Assembly: GCF_004216955.1 (NCBI RefSeq)
Contig: NZ_SGXL01000001.1
Location: 1,421,034-1,485,033, forward strand
DNA length: 64,000 nt
Direction of reading: 5' to 3'
Source: Fictibacillus sp. BK138
GTDB taxonomy: Bacteria > Bacillota > Bacilli > Bacillales > Fictibacillaceae
Shown: positions 1 to 7,684 of the stretch, one piece after another
How the letters are laid out: each line of letters begins with the position of its first letter
Numbering within the stretch: position 1 is the first letter of the stretch
The notes under the pieces: model-generated
What the model was told of the DNA's origin: nothing
What the model saw: only the letters and a program-made list of their open reading frames with translations
Database searches by the model: none
Translations under genes and position numbers: made by a program

Positions 1-1
1 C

Positions 2-79
2 AAGCCAGGTGAAGATGGTGATTCATACAAAGAAATGATGGAATGGAACACGAAGACTGTAATAGAGGGATTACAATAA
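2..79 (+). CDS. C-terminal end of a metal ABC transporter substrate-binding lipoprotein (partial)
   Basis: Only the last 25 codons are in the window; the gene begins upstream. The frame from base 2 ends at TAA 77-79 and carries the pattern GDSY..MM.WN....EGL. From memory this resembles the C-terminus of family 9 solute-binding proteins (PsaA/MntA/ZnuA type), which capture Mn(II) or Zn(II) outside the membrane for an ABC importer. A strong terminator follows, so it is not read into the next gene. A zinc permease operon lies about 0.9 kb downstream, which fits a metal-uptake locus, but assignment from so short a piece is tentative. Confidence 0.55.
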   Translation, partial: KPGEDGDSYKEMMEWNTKTVIEGLQ

Positions 80-90
80 AGATATCAAAT

Positions 91-127
91 AGAAGCTGAA
101 ACTAAGATTTCAGCTTCTGTTTTTTTA
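91..127 (+). terminator. Rho-independent terminator
   Basis: An inverted repeat AGAAGCTGAAA / TTTCAGCTTCT is followed by a T run (G then seven T). It ends transcription of the upstream metal-binding protein gene. Confidence 0.85.
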
Positions 128-187
128 ATATCGGACATTTTGTTCTATAATAATGAAAGATTTATACATAAAAGGCAGGTTGGAATA

Positions 188-838
188 ATGAGTATTAAAG
201 CAGTTTGTTTTGATATGGATGGAGTTGTCGTCCATACGATGCATCACCATGTAGAAGCATGGCGCTATGCATTCAATCAAAAAGGATACGATCATAATGA
301 CCTTGAGTTTTATCTGAGAGAGGGGATGCCTGGCCGAAAAACAATAATGGATATTTTTAAATCCTCCCAAGTGCCAGTATCCGAGGAAGATATTGAAGAG
401 ATTTATGTGCAAAAAAGAAATTATTTTAAGGAAAATGCAAATTATACCTTTATAAAAGAGACCTTATCACTTTTAGAATACCTATATAAAAAAGAAATAC
501 CAATTTCTTTAGTAACAGGAAGCAGGAGAGAATTTGTCCAGGAAGTGCTCGAGAAACTCCCTGTTACATTCAATTCTGTCATAACAGGTGATGATGTGAA
601 TGAGGGGAAACCATCACCAGAACCTTACATAAAAGCAATGGGTAATCTTTCATTTGGTCCTTCAGAATGGCTCGTAATTGAAAACGCTCCTCTTGGAATA
701 GAGTCGGCAAAACAAGCTGGGGCTTTTTGTCTGGCTGTTGAAACAACACTTGAAGAAAAATATTTAAGGAAGGCTGATGTGATTGTTTCACCGTCACAAT
801 TAGAACATACGGTGAAAGGTTTATTTACAGGACTATAA
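188..838 (+). CDS. HAD-superfamily hydrolase, beta-phosphoglucomutase-like
   Basis: 216 aa. HAD motif I is DMDGV at residues 9-13 (nucleophile Asp9, acid/base Asp11). A PGM-like cap follows with an H..AW pattern near residues 20-25. Motif II is VTGS near 109, motif III lysine is in GKPSPEPY, and motif IV is IENAPLGIESAKQAGA. Such proteins dephosphorylate sugar phosphates or other small metabolites, or act as sugar-phosphate mutases; the substrate cannot be read here. The usual ED of motif IV is EN, which occurs in some members. The open frame extends to 140, but ATG 188 is chosen because the HAD fold starts there and AGGCAGG lies just upstream. Confidence 0.85.
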   Translation: MSIKAVCFDMDGVVVHTMHHHVEAWRYAFNQKGYDHNDLEFYLREGMPGRKTIMDIFKSSQVPVSEEDIEEIYVQKRNYFKENANYTFIKETLSLLEYLYKKEIPISLVTGSRREFVQEVLEKLPVTFNSVITGDDVNEGKPSPEPYIKAMGNLSFGPSEWLVIENAPLGIESAKQAGAFCLAVETTLEEKYLRKADVIVSPSQLEHTVKGLFTGL

Positions 839-900
839 ATATTATGGAATTGAAAGTGACACAGCATAGGCATGTTGTTTTACTTTCTATTTTTTTCGTG

Positions 901-940
901 TATACTATGAGACAGTTTTAAATCGTACTCATTACTACTT
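901..940 (+). promoter_or_regulatory. Zur operator and -10 region of the zinc transporter operon
   Basis: A TATACT -10-like hexamer at 901-906 is followed by a 21-bp site at 920-940 that reads AAATCGTA-CTC-ATTAC-TACTT. It matches the Bacillus Zur/Fur-family box (AAATCGTAAT-N-ATTACGATTT) at 16 or 17 of 21 positions. Its placement over the transcription start predicts repression by zinc-loaded Zur, which is encoded by the third gene of the same operon. No good -35 was found. Confidence 0.75.
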
Positions 941-964
941 ATAATTATTACAGGGAGGATTATT

Positions 965-1741
965 GTGGAGAAAAAAATAAATAATCCAGCGATTCTTGTG
1001 GATGATCTATCCTTCCATTATGGTGAGAAAAACGTTCTTGAACATGTAACAATGGAAGTGAAACAAGGTTCTTTTTTAGGACTTGTAGGTCCGAATGGAT
1101 CAGGGAAATCAACCCTCATAAAGTGTATTCTAGGGTTATTAAAACCTCAGCAAGGCAGTGTATCCCTTTTTGGAGAAAAAGTTCAAAAATTTCAAAAGTG
1201 GGAAAAAGTAGGTTACGTTTCCCAAAAAGCAAATAGCTTCAATACCGCATTTCCGGCGACTGCATTTGAAGTGGTTTCAATGGGGTTGTTCGGAAAGGTT
1301 GGTTTATTCCGCTTTTTAAAGTCTTCTGATAAGGAGAAGGTTTGGAATGCATTAAAAGCTGTCAATATGGAAGATTTCGCTAACCGAAATATTGGGGAAC
1401 TCTCCGGCGGCCAGCAGCAGCGAATCTTTATAGCTAGGGCTTTGGTCAGTGACCCCGAACTTCTTATTCTAGATGAGCCTACAGTTGGTGTTGATATTGA
1501 ATCTTCAGAGTCATTTTATAAAATGCTGAAAAATTTACATCGTGAGAATAAAATGACACTCGTTCTAGTCACACATGATGTAGGCGTTATGACTAACTAT
1601 GTCACTGATGTAGCTTGTCTAAATAAGCAGATACATTTTCATGGGAACACAAAAGAATTTGAAGAAAGTTCTTCAGAAAACATGTCTGCTTTTTATGGAC
1701 ATCATGTTCATGTCATTCATCATGATCATGACCACGAGTAA
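965..1741 (+). CDS. znuC: Zinc ABC transporter, ATP-binding protein
   Basis: 258 aa. Walker A GPNGSGKST at residues 42-50, ABC signature LSGGQQQR at 146-153 and Walker B LLILDEP at 166-172 are intact, so this is an active ABC ATPase. It energises uptake through the membrane partner encoded 12 bases downstream. The C-terminus is histidine-rich (HHVHVIHHDHDH), as often found in zinc transport components, possibly for metal sensing or buffering. GTG start at 965 with GGGAGG seven bases upstream. A Zur box sits at the promoter. Manganese as the substrate is less likely because of the Zur box and the downstream zur gene. Confidence 0.9.
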   Translation: MEKKINNPAILVDDLSFHYGEKNVLEHVTMEVKQGSFLGLVGPNGSGKSTLIKCILGLLKPQQGSVSLFGEKVQKFQKWEKVGYVSQKANSFNTAFPATAFEVVSMGLFGKVGLFRFLKSSDKEKVWNALKAVNMEDFANRNIGELSGGQQQRIFIARALVSDPELLILDEPTVGVDIESSESFYKMLKNLHRENKMTLVLVTHDVGVMTNYVTDVACLNKQIHFHGNTKEFEESSSENMSAFYGHHVHVIHHDHDHE

Positions 1742-1753
1742 GGGGATGAACGG

Positions 1754-2596
1754 ATGTTACCTTTTTTAAAATATGAATTTTTACAAAATGCTTTCTTAAC
1801 AGGAATTATGGTTGGTTTGTTAGCACCTGTGTTAGGCGTATTTATCGTTGTTAGACGGCAGGCTCTTATTGCAGATGCACTTTCCCACATAACACTGGCT
1901 GGGATTGCAGCAAACTTGCTGCTCGGAAAGTGGTTTGCTGTATTTGCCGGTGCTAACCCAGTATATATGGGTATGGCTTTCTCTGTGGGAGGAGCTGTTT
2001 TTATCGAACAGCTTCGAAAAGTTTATAAGCATTATGAAGAATTAGCAATCCCGATTATCATGTCAGCTGGGATAGGATTAAGTGTTATTTTTATTTCGAT
2101 GGCAGATGGATTCAATACAGATCTGTTTAATTATTTATTCGGCAGTATTATAGCGGTCAAGCAATCAGATGTCTGGACTGTATTCGCAATTTTAGTGGTT
2201 GTACTAGCATTTGTTTTTCTTATGTATAAGGAATTGTTTGTTCTCTCATTTGATGAAGAGCAAGGTAAGCTTTCAGGAATCAGAAGCAATTGGATATTGA
2301 TTGCATTTATGGCGATTACAGCGTTAGTTATTGCTGCCTCAATGAAAATTGTAGGTATCCTTTTGGTTTCTTCTCTCATGACTTTACCCGTAGCAGCAAG
2401 CATTAGAATAGCTACTGGATTTAAACAAACCATTTGGCTTTCAGTTCTTTTTGGCGAAACTGCGGTCATTGCGGGGATGTTTTTATCATATTATCTGGAT
2501 CTCGCTTCTGGTGGTACAATTGTAGTGTGCCTGATTATTATTTTAAGCTTGTCAATATTCTATAAGAAGCTTATGGGTTCACGGAAGGCGGGATAA
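1754..2596 (+). CDS. znuB: Zinc ABC transporter, membrane permease
   Basis: 280 aa, a polytopic ABC-3 family permease with about eight hydrophobic segments. The N-terminal RRQALIADALSHITLAGIA stretch is typical of ZnuB/MntB permeases. It forms the channel through which zinc delivered by a surface binding protein enters the cell, driven by the ATPase encoded upstream. ATG 1754 follows GGGG 12 bases after znuC, and zur starts two bases after its stop, so the three genes are one transcript. No substrate-binding gene lies inside the operon; the lipoprotein ending at base 79 is a candidate. Confidence 0.9.
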   Translation: MLPFLKYEFLQNAFLTGIMVGLLAPVLGVFIVVRRQALIADALSHITLAGIAANLLLGKWFAVFAGANPVYMGMAFSVGGAVFIEQLRKVYKHYEELAIPIIMSAGIGLSVIFISMADGFNTDLFNYLFGSIIAVKQSDVWTVFAILVVVLAFVFLMYKELFVLSFDEEQGKLSGIRSNWILIAFMAITALVIAASMKIVGILLVSSLMTLPVAASIRIATGFKQTIWLSVLFGETAVIAGMFLSYYLDLASGGTIVVCLIIILSLSIFYKKLMGSRKAG

Positions 2597-2598
2597 CT

Positions 2599-3024
2599 GT
2601 GAAATTCACTTTAACAATTGAAGATGCAATGGATTTGTTAAAAGAAAAAGGATACAAATACACAGAAAAACGTAAAGATCTTCTTACTCTCTTTGCACGT
2701 GAAAAAAGGTATCTTTCTGCAAAAGATGTTCAGGAATCCCTAAAGAATCAATATCCTGGGTTAAGTTTTGATACGATCTACAGAAACTTAACAACATTCG
2801 TGGAACTTGGACTGCTTGAGGAAACAGAATGGGAAGGCGAACGAAAATTTCGTTTCACATGTTCTCACAATGAGCATCATCACCATTTAATTTGTTTAAC
2901 TTGCGGAAGTACAAAGTCCATTCATACATGCCCTATGGAAGTGTTGAACAGTGAATTAAATGGGTTTGATGTGACTGGTCATAAATTCGAGATCTATGGA
3001 TATTGCAGAGATTGCAAAGAATAA
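2599..3024 (+). CDS. zur: Zinc uptake regulator Zur, Fur family
   Basis: 141 aa, Fur-family repressor. The N-terminal winged helix holds EKGYKYTEKRKDLL and PGLSFDTIYRNL (recognition helix), nearly identical to B. subtilis Zur as I recall it. The C-terminal dimerisation domain has the H-rich stretch HNEHHHHLICLTCG and two CxxC pairs (CLTC and CRDC) for structural zinc. With zinc bound it represses zinc uptake genes; the Zur box at 920-940 implies autoregulation of this operon. GTG start at 2599, two bases after znuB. B. subtilis has zur at the same map position but without the transporter genes in front. Confidence 0.93.
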   Translation: MKFTLTIEDAMDLLKEKGYKYTEKRKDLLTLFAREKRYLSAKDVQESLKNQYPGLSFDTIYRNLTTFVELGLLEETEWEGERKFRFTCSHNEHHHHLICLTCGSTKSIHTCPMEVLNSELNGFDVTGHKFEIYGYCRDCKE

Positions 3025-3048
3025 AATTATGATTATTTTAAGTATGCT

Positions 3049-3091
3049 CCTCCTTTATATTAGCCAAGCTATAAGTAAAGGAGGTTTTTTT
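3049..3091 (+). terminator. Terminator-like hairpin whose 3' arm is the next gene's Shine-Dalgarno
   Basis: CCTCCTTT (3049-3056) pairs perfectly with AAAGGAGG (3077-3084). The stem continues with interruptions into an inner TAGC/GCTA stem and closes on a three-base loop, and seven T follow immediately. This has the form of an intrinsic terminator for the zur operon. The AAAGGAGG arm is also the only ribosome binding site for the ATG at 3092, so the same fold would hide the start signal. Confidence 0.6.
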
Positions 3092-3304
3092 ATGCCTGAT
3101 GTTAAATGTAATGTATCAAATTGCACCTATTGGGGTGAAGGAAACAACTGCATTGCGGATGCAATCCTTGTTGAGATTGACAAGCATGCAAATAACTCTT
3201 ACGGCATGAGTGCTGATGGTGATCTAATTGGAGATGCTGCTCACAAAGATCATGCACATGACCCAGCCGAGACCTGTTGTCATACTTTTAAATCAAAACA
3301 TTAA
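3092..3304 (+). CDS. DUF1540 domain protein
   Basis: 70 aa. The pattern C-x4-C-x8-C with NCTYW and IADAILVEI at residues 6-29 is DUF1540; function unknown. The tail is unusual in holding HKDHAH followed by CC-H (residues 51-64). This gives five cysteines and several histidines in a very small protein, consistent with metal binding but not proof of it. The open frame extends upstream to 2996, but ATG 3092 is chosen for its AAAGGAGG. It lies directly behind zur, separated by the hairpin at 3049-3091, and ahead of its own terminator. Confidence 0.8.
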   Translation: MPDVKCNVSNCTYWGEGNNCIADAILVEIDKHANNSYGMSADGDLIGDAAHKDHAHDPAETCCHTFKSKH

Positions 3305-3307
3305 AAA

Positions 3308-3336
3308 AGGGGCCTGTTAATAGGCCTCTTTCTTTA
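3308..3336 (+). terminator. Rho-independent terminator
   Basis: AGGGGCCT / AGGCCTCT stem with a six-base loop, then TTTCTTTATTT; follows the DUF1540 gene. Confidence 0.75.
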
Positions 3337-3426
3337 TTTAGATCAATCCCCATAACTTAACATCTATGAAATGTATCAAATAATGCCATAATAAGAACGC
3401 TCCTTAAGACTAAAAGAGGGGGAAAC

Positions 3427-3795
3427 ATGATGGCAGATGACAGATACGAACGTAATATAAATGAAGCTGACTATCGGGAAGAGATGGCAGCCGAAGCTGT
3501 ACCAGTAAAAAGTGACATGGTTTATCCTGAAAGTGAACGTCCGCGATTAGCAGACAGGGACCATAGACGCGGGCATGAAGAAGAACGTGAAAGAGAAGGC
3601 GGAAAAGCGGCAGGAGTCATCGCTTTAATCCTCTCTGTTCTCTCTTTGTTTATTGCTCCAGTTTTGTTTGGGGCAGCAGGTATTATCGTTGGATTTGTGG
3701 CCAGAAGACAAGGTTCGCATACGCTTGGGAACTGGGCAATCGGACTCGGTATCGTTTCCATAATTATTTCCTTGTTTTTCGCACCATTCTTTTAA
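3427..3795 (+). CDS. yqfX: YqfX-like small membrane protein
   Basis: 122 aa. A charged N-terminal half (residues 1-60, rich in E, R and D) precedes two hydrophobic helices at about 63-90 and 97-120. The linker GAAGIIVGFVARRQGSHTLGNWAIGLGIVS is typical of DUF4190-like two-helix proteins. Product length, layout and map position agree with B. subtilis YqfX (between zur and ispG). Function unknown. Tandem ATGs at 3427 and 3430 share the AGAGGGGG site; either may be used. A terminator follows at once. Confidence 0.8.
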   Translation: MMADDRYERNINEADYREEMAAEAVPVKSDMVYPESERPRLADRDHRRGHEEEREREGGKAAGVIALILSVLSLFIAPVLFGAAGIIVGFVARRQGSHTLGNWAIGLGIVSIIISLFFAPFF

Positions 3796-3810
3796 CGTAA
3801 GAAGGAGCAA

Positions 3811-3838
3811 AGAAGAAGCTGAGGCTTCTTCTTTTTTA
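3811..3838 (+). terminator. Rho-independent terminator
   Basis: AGAAGAAGC-TGAG-GCTTCTTCT with six T after it; ends the yqfX transcript. Confidence 0.85.
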
Positions 3839-3883
3839 TATCTAGGAGTACACCGTTTTGTCGAAAATTCGATAAATAAAATT

Positions 3884-3957
3884 TAACGTGTGATTTTAGG
3901 TGTCTAACGTGGGATTATTTAAAATAACGTGGGATTTTTTCACACTAACGTGGGATT
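3884..3957 (+). repeat. Four 12-bp direct repeats, TAACGTGKGATT, at 20-21 bp spacing
   Basis: Copies start at 3884 (TAACGTGTGATT), 3905, 3925 and 3946 (each TAACGTGGGATT). The first spacing is 21, the next 20, the next 21, so all copies lie on the same DNA face. The spacers are AT-rich and not conserved. They lie in the 3796-4110 gap between the convergent ends of yqfX and ispG, which holds no gene. Beyond the repeats and the two terminators the gap is AT-rich with no other recognisable feature. Confidence 0.85.
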
Positions 3958-4080
3958 AATTTTTTCTTAATAAAACTGTACATTACATATAAACAAAATT
4001 AAGTATTATACATATAGAGCAGACATTATCCTTCTTTTGACTTCATAAATATACTAAATCATGCATTTCTTACTATTAAG

Positions 4081-4112
4081 CAAAAAAAGCCCCCAGAATG
4101 GGAGCTTTTTTT
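4081..4112 (-). terminator. Terminator of ispG
   Basis: On the minus strand AAAAAAAGCTCCC-ATTCT-GGGGGCTTTTTTT forms a hairpin with a U tract just past the ispG stop codon. Confidence 0.8.
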
Positions 4113-5211
4113 ACGCTTGCTGTGCTTTTAATTTTTCTTCGTGTGCTTTGGCCAAAATATCGACTTCTTTTTTTAGCTCATCCAGCAACTGATCCTCTGG
4201 AATCTTTCGTACGATCTCACCATGTCTGAAAAGCAATCCTTCTCCTCGAGCGCCGGCAATGCCGATATCAGCTTCTCTTGCTTCTCCAGGACCGTTAACT
4301 GCACATCCTAATACGGCTACTTTAATCGGTGCACGTACTTTTGAGATATACTCTTCAACTTCATTTGCGATTGAAATAAGATCTATTTCTATACGTCCGC
4401 ATGTTGGACATGAGATTAAAGTTGCAGCATCTGAAAGAAGACCAAAGGATTTTAATAATTCCCGGGCAACTTTTACTTCTTCAACAGGATCAGCACTCAG
4501 TGAAATACGAAGTGTATTTCCGATACCTTTATGCAGAATTACGCCAAGGCCGGCTGCACTTTTTACGGTTCCTGCAAAAAGTGTGCCTGATTCAGTTATC
4601 CCGAGGTGCAATGGGTAATTGAATGCTTTAGATGCCTTTTCATATGCTTCAATAGCTAAATTAACATCAGATGCTTTCATGGAAACGATAATATCATGAA
4701 AGTCCAGTTCTTCTAAGATACGGATGTGTTCCAGAGCACTTTCTACCATACCATCTGCAGTTGGATAACCGTATTTTTCAAGATATTTCTTTTCTAAAGA
4801 ACCAGCATTTACACCAATGCGGATAGGGATACCTTTTTCTTTTGCTGCTTTAACAACGGCTTCAACTTTTTCCCGTCTTCCGATATTCCCCGGATTGATT
4901 CTGATTTTATCTGCTCCGCCTTCAATTGCTTTTAAGGCAAGCTTATAATCAAAATGAATATCTACAACCAAAGGTATGCTGATCTGCTTTTTAATATCTG
5001 CAATTGCTTCAGCAGCACGCATATCCGGACATGCAACTCGGACAACCTGGCAGCCAGCTTCTTCTAAACGTTTTATTTCAGCGACTGTAGCTTCAACATC
5101 ATGTGTTTTTGTAGTCGTCATACTTTGTACGATGACCTGATCAGTTCCTCCGATTGTTAAAGGTCCGACTTTTACAGGTCTTGTTTTAGAACGGTGGGTG
5201 ATTTCACTCAT
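4111..5211 (-). CDS. ispG: 4-hydroxy-3-methylbut-2-en-1-yl diphosphate synthase (GcpE)
   Basis: 366 aa. This iron-sulfur enzyme converts MEcPP to HMBPP in the methylerythritol phosphate route to isoprenoids, using flavodoxin or ferredoxin electrons. The TIM-barrel half shows [15 protein letters not shown] and RINPGNIG. The cluster cysteines are C268 and C271 (SCPTCGR) and C303 ([11 protein letters not shown]), with Glu310 as the expected fourth ligand. Length fits the Gram-positive family. The frame extends 17 codons further upstream, but the start at 5211 (MSEITHR) aligns with B. subtilis and has AAAGGAG at a spacing of about 11. Monocistronic, with its own terminator. Confidence 0.95.
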   Translation of the reverse strand: MSEITHRSKTRPVKVGPLTIGGTDQVIVQSMTTTKTHDVEATVAEIKRLEEAGCQVVRVACPDMRAAEAIADIKKQISIPLVVDIHFDYKLALKAIEGGADKIRINPGNIGRREKVEAVVKAAKEKGIPIRIGVNAGSLEKKYLEKYGYPTADGMVESALEHIRILEELDFHDIIVSMKASDVNLAIEAYEKASKAFNYPLHLGITESGTLFAGTVKSAAGLGVILHKGIGNTLRISLSADPVEEVKVARELLKSFGLLSDAATLISCPTCGRIEIDLISIANEVEEYISKVRAPIKVAVLGCAVNGPGEAREADIGIAGARGEGLLFRHGEIVRKIPEDQLLDELKKEVDILAKAHEEKLKAQQA

Positions 5212-5304
5212 TTGGTGAATCGCTCCTTTTATCAAATTGACAGTATTATTCTGTCCTATCATCAGTTCATTTTAGCAGGGATTATTTTGTTTTGACAAGT
5301 ATTG

Positions 5305-5631
5305 TTACCTTCCTGCTTTTTTATATAACGGAAATTTATATGTTTTTCCTAATTGAATGTTTTCAGGGTTGACTCCTGGATTCAGGGTTGTAAAGTCTTT
5401 AATCATTGATGAGATCGTATAACCACCATGAGTATTTAATTCCTCTACAATTGAAATTAATGTATCTCCAGGGCCAGCCTGGTAGCTTTTGTAATTGTAA
5501 GTATGATTCTTATCATTTGTTTGAATCTCAGCATTTACGGGCTGAGTTTGAGGGAGTGTTCCAATTTTAAGATCGTAAGCAACCACATATAGAATTAGAA
5601 GAATTGTACAGCCTGTTAAAAAACGTTTCAT
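5305..5631 (-). CDS. yqfZ: YqfZ, LysM-domain sporulation protein
   Basis: 108 aa. An N-terminal hydrophobic segment (residues 4-20) is a membrane anchor or signal. It is followed by a low-complexity linker and one LysM peptidoglycan-binding domain at about 51-103 (YQAGPGDTLISIVEEL ... IQLGKTYKFPLY). Order next to ispG matches B. subtilis yqfZ, a gene I recall as part of the mother-cell sigma-E regulon. GGAGAGGG precedes the ATG. A sigma-E-like promoter lies upstream at 5659-5687 on the same strand, supporting expression during sporulation. Confidence 0.85.
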   Translation of the reverse strand: MKRFLTGCTILLILYVVAYDLKIGTLPQTQPVNAEIQTNDKNHTYNYKSYQAGPGDTLISIVEELNTHGGYTISSMIKDFTTLNPGVNPENIQLGKTYKFPLYKKAGR

Positions 5632-5658
5632 TTTTTTCCCTCTCCTTTCTCATATTGA

Positions 5659-5687
5659 ACTATATGCTTGTCCCTTTCTTTTATGAC
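5659..5687 (-). promoter_or_regulatory. Putative sigma-E promoter of yqfZ
   Basis: On the minus strand GTCATAAA (5687-5680) and CATATAGT (5666-5659) are separated by 13 bases. This resembles the mother-cell sigma-E consensus of an ATA-containing -35 and CATA...T -10. It sits just upstream of the yqfZ ribosome binding site. Confidence 0.5.
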
Positions 5688-5801
5688 AAGTTAAAAGTGA
5701 CTTTCATACGAGCATTGGTGTAAAATGGAAAGGTGTAATGGACAGAAAATAAAATTTTAAACGTATCATTGTAGTTGTACCGAGGGGAGAGGTGAAACTG
5801 T

Positions 5802-6677
5802 ATGAAAAAGGCAAAAATATTTGCATTGCTTTCAATAATGGCTGCTGCTTTATTAATCGCTCCATTAAAGATGTTTGCAGATGCAGCTCCAGGAGATGTA
5901 ATCGTCACGCTTGGACAAAATCTTACAGACGAACAGAAGAATTCTCTTTTAAAAGAGATGGATGTGCCAGCTGATGTCCAAACCGTAACGGTAACAAATG
6001 AAGAAGAACACAAGTACTTAGGTGATTATATATCGAAAGCTCAAATTGGTTCGAAGGCTATATCATCTTCTAAAATTACAGTAGGTGAAAAAGATCAGGG
6101 GCTTTCTGTTGAAACGAACAATATCAACTGGGTGACTGAAGAAATGTATATGAATGCATTGACTACTGCAGGAGTTACAGATGCAGAAATCTATGTAACA
6201 GCACCATTTGAAGTTTCTGGAACCGCAGCATTAACTGGAATTCTTAAAGCATATGAAACAACAGCGCAGATCGAAATACCAGAAGCTCAAAAGCAGGTAG
6301 CAAATGAAGAGATGGTGAAAACTGCAGAGCTTGGGGAAAGAATTGGCGCAAAAGAAGCAACCGAGCTGATGACTCGAGTAAAAGAAGAAATTGCAAAAAA
6401 TCCGGTACAATCTGAGGACGATCTTCGAGCATTAATCGAAAAAGTTGCGAAGGATATGGGAATCGAACTTACCGAAGAAGAATTAAATGGACTGATCGCT
6501 CTCTTTAATAAAATGAAAGACTTGAATATTGACTGGGATCAGCTTCAAAGTGATTTGAAGAACATAAGTGAAAACTTAGGAGACTTTTTAAATAAAGAAG
6601 AGACACAATCGTTTATTCAAAAGATTCTTGAATTTCTTAGCGCATTAATCGAAGCGATCAAATCACTATTTAAATAA
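5802..6677 (+). CDS. DUF1002 family secreted protein
   Basis: 291 aa. A Sec signal peptide (residues 1-27, MKKAKIFALLSIMAAALL then FADAA) leads to a mature domain beginning PGDVIVTLGQNLT, the hallmark of DUF1002 proteins (B. subtilis YpuA is the relative I recall). The C-terminal third is rich in acidic helices and ends with hydrophobic residues. The protein is probably exported or envelope-associated; no biochemical role is known to me. GAGGGGAGAGG stands upstream of ATG 5802 and a strong terminator follows. It is an extra gene relative to the B. subtilis order here. Confidence 0.8.
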   Translation: MKKAKIFALLSIMAAALLIAPLKMFADAAPGDVIVTLGQNLTDEQKNSLLKEMDVPADVQTVTVTNEEEHKYLGDYISKAQIGSKAISSSKITVGEKDQGLSVETNNINWVTEEMYMNALTTAGVTDAEIYVTAPFEVSGTAALTGILKAYETTAQIEIPEAQKQVANEEMVKTAELGERIGAKEATELMTRVKEEIAKNPVQSEDDLRALIEKVAKDMGIELTEEELNGLIALFNKMKDLNIDWDQLQSDLKNISENLGDFLNKEETQSFIQKILEFLSALIEAIKSLFK

Positions 6678-6686
6678 AGGCATTAT

Positions 6687-6712
6687 AAAAAGCGGCTGCT
6701 CAGCCGCTTTTT
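6687..6712 (+). terminator. Rho-independent terminator
   Basis: AAAAAGCGGCTG / CAGCCGCTTTTT, perfectly paired, with T-rich tail; ends the DUF1002 gene. Confidence 0.9.
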
Positions 6713-6769
6713 ATTTTTTCTCTTTTCTAAAAGATAGTTGCTTCTGGCTTTTTCAATTCTCATCATATA

Positions 6770-6945
6770 CAAGTTGGTTGGAGCGCAAGGTGCATGCCCT
6801 ACCACCTCCCAACCTTCTCGCTAGACATGCGACGAGGAAACTCACATCGGTAGACGCAGGAGCAAGGGTTCATTCTGAAATGGTCAGGTGGACACTCCCC
6901 GCGGAAAGCTAGCAGCCTGGAGCGGAAAATCAACTACTTTCAAAA
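6770..6945 (-). repeat. Intergenic repeat, copy A (minus orientation)
   Basis: This gene-free stretch reads on the minus strand TTTCCGCTCCAGG ... GCTTTCCGCGGGG ... CACCTG. The blocks recur near 20.05 kb and 37.83 kb. CTTTCCGCGGGG with a downstream CACCTG(T) and GC-rich inverted segments is, as I recall, a common dispersed intergenic repeat of Bacillaceae. Boundaries are approximate; no ORF of a mobile element is present. Confidence 0.6.
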
Positions 6946-6965
6946 GCAATGTATGCGAAAACAGC

Positions 6966-7508
6966 TTATTTCTTACCTGGAGACTTATAAATGGCACTAG
7001 CCAAAATGATAAAGGTGAGAACCCAGAATAAGAAAAATGAGTAGGGGATATGAACATTCACTAAAAAGATGATTGTTAATAATACCACGGGAAGGGTAAT
7101 TGAATAACAAGACATAACCCATAAGTGCCGGTATGAAAGTTTTTTATTGAATAACTTTGAAAGAGAAAGACCGATTCCTGACAATACGGATACTCCAGAA
7201 AACAATATACCTGAAAATAGGATATACATCGCTAGGTAAATGACGATCATTATAATAGGTAATACACCGTTTACAGAAGAAGCAAATTCCTGCATCTGAT
7301 CCGGGTTTAGGCCATAGTTTTGAAAATTTTGTAGTGGTTTATCCTCCGCGGCAAATAAATTGAACAAGAAAACTAAGAGTACAGGAAGTATACATATAAA
7401 AGTTAAGGACAAAACATATATTATGGTGCTTCCAACTCCGAATAATCGGTAATTTGAAATGGCTTTTGCAGAAAATAAACTTTTTAAAAATCGAATATGT
7501 AATTTCAT
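6966..7508 (-). CDS. DUF1189-like integral membrane protein (YqgB position)
   Basis: 180 aa with about five hydrophobic segments (around residues 24-50, 78-105, 105-125, 130-150 and 153-172). It starts MKLHIRFLKSLFS, followed by YRLFGVGSTIIYVLSL, a pattern I associate with DUF1189 proteins. Map position (between yqfZ and yqgC/sodA) matches B. subtilis yqgB. Function unknown. AAAGGAG lies nine bases before the ATG. It is transcribed away from the Na/phosphate cotransporter gene, with a 176-bp divergent promoter region between them. Confidence 0.65.
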   Translation of the reverse strand: MKLHIRFLKSLFSAKAISNYRLFGVGSTIIYVLSLTFICILPVLLVFLFNLFAAEDKPLQNFQNYGLNPDQMQEFASSVNGVLPIIMIVIYLAMYILFSGILFSGVSVLSGIGLSLSKLFNKKLSYRHLWVMSCYSITLPVVLLTIIFLVNVHIPYSFFLFWVLTFIILASAIYKSPGKK

Positions 7509-7684
7509 TTAAAAAGCTCCTTTGCAGTATGGCTTTTTTAGTGTACATGAAGCACTTAAATCCGACAATATCTAATTGATTGTAAAGGAAATGTTACAAA
7601 TTGCGAGTTTTTATTTACATAAACCACACAAATCGAGATAATGGCAAAGGTCGATAAAAGATGGATAATAAGGAGCTGTAAATA

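Noticed and set aside
2996-3091. N-terminal extension of the DUF1540 protein as a signal peptide (start 2996)
   Set aside because: The upstream codons overlap the zur end; AAAGGAGG at 3077 clearly marks ATG 3092.
3841-3960. CRISPR array as explanation for the four direct repeats
   Set aside because: Repeats are only 12 bp with 8-9 bp AT-rich spacers, and no cas genes are present.
6720-6960. Insertion sequence remnant behind the DUF1002 gene
   Set aside because: No transposase trace or terminal inverted repeats; the blocks match the other two intergenic repeat copies instead.
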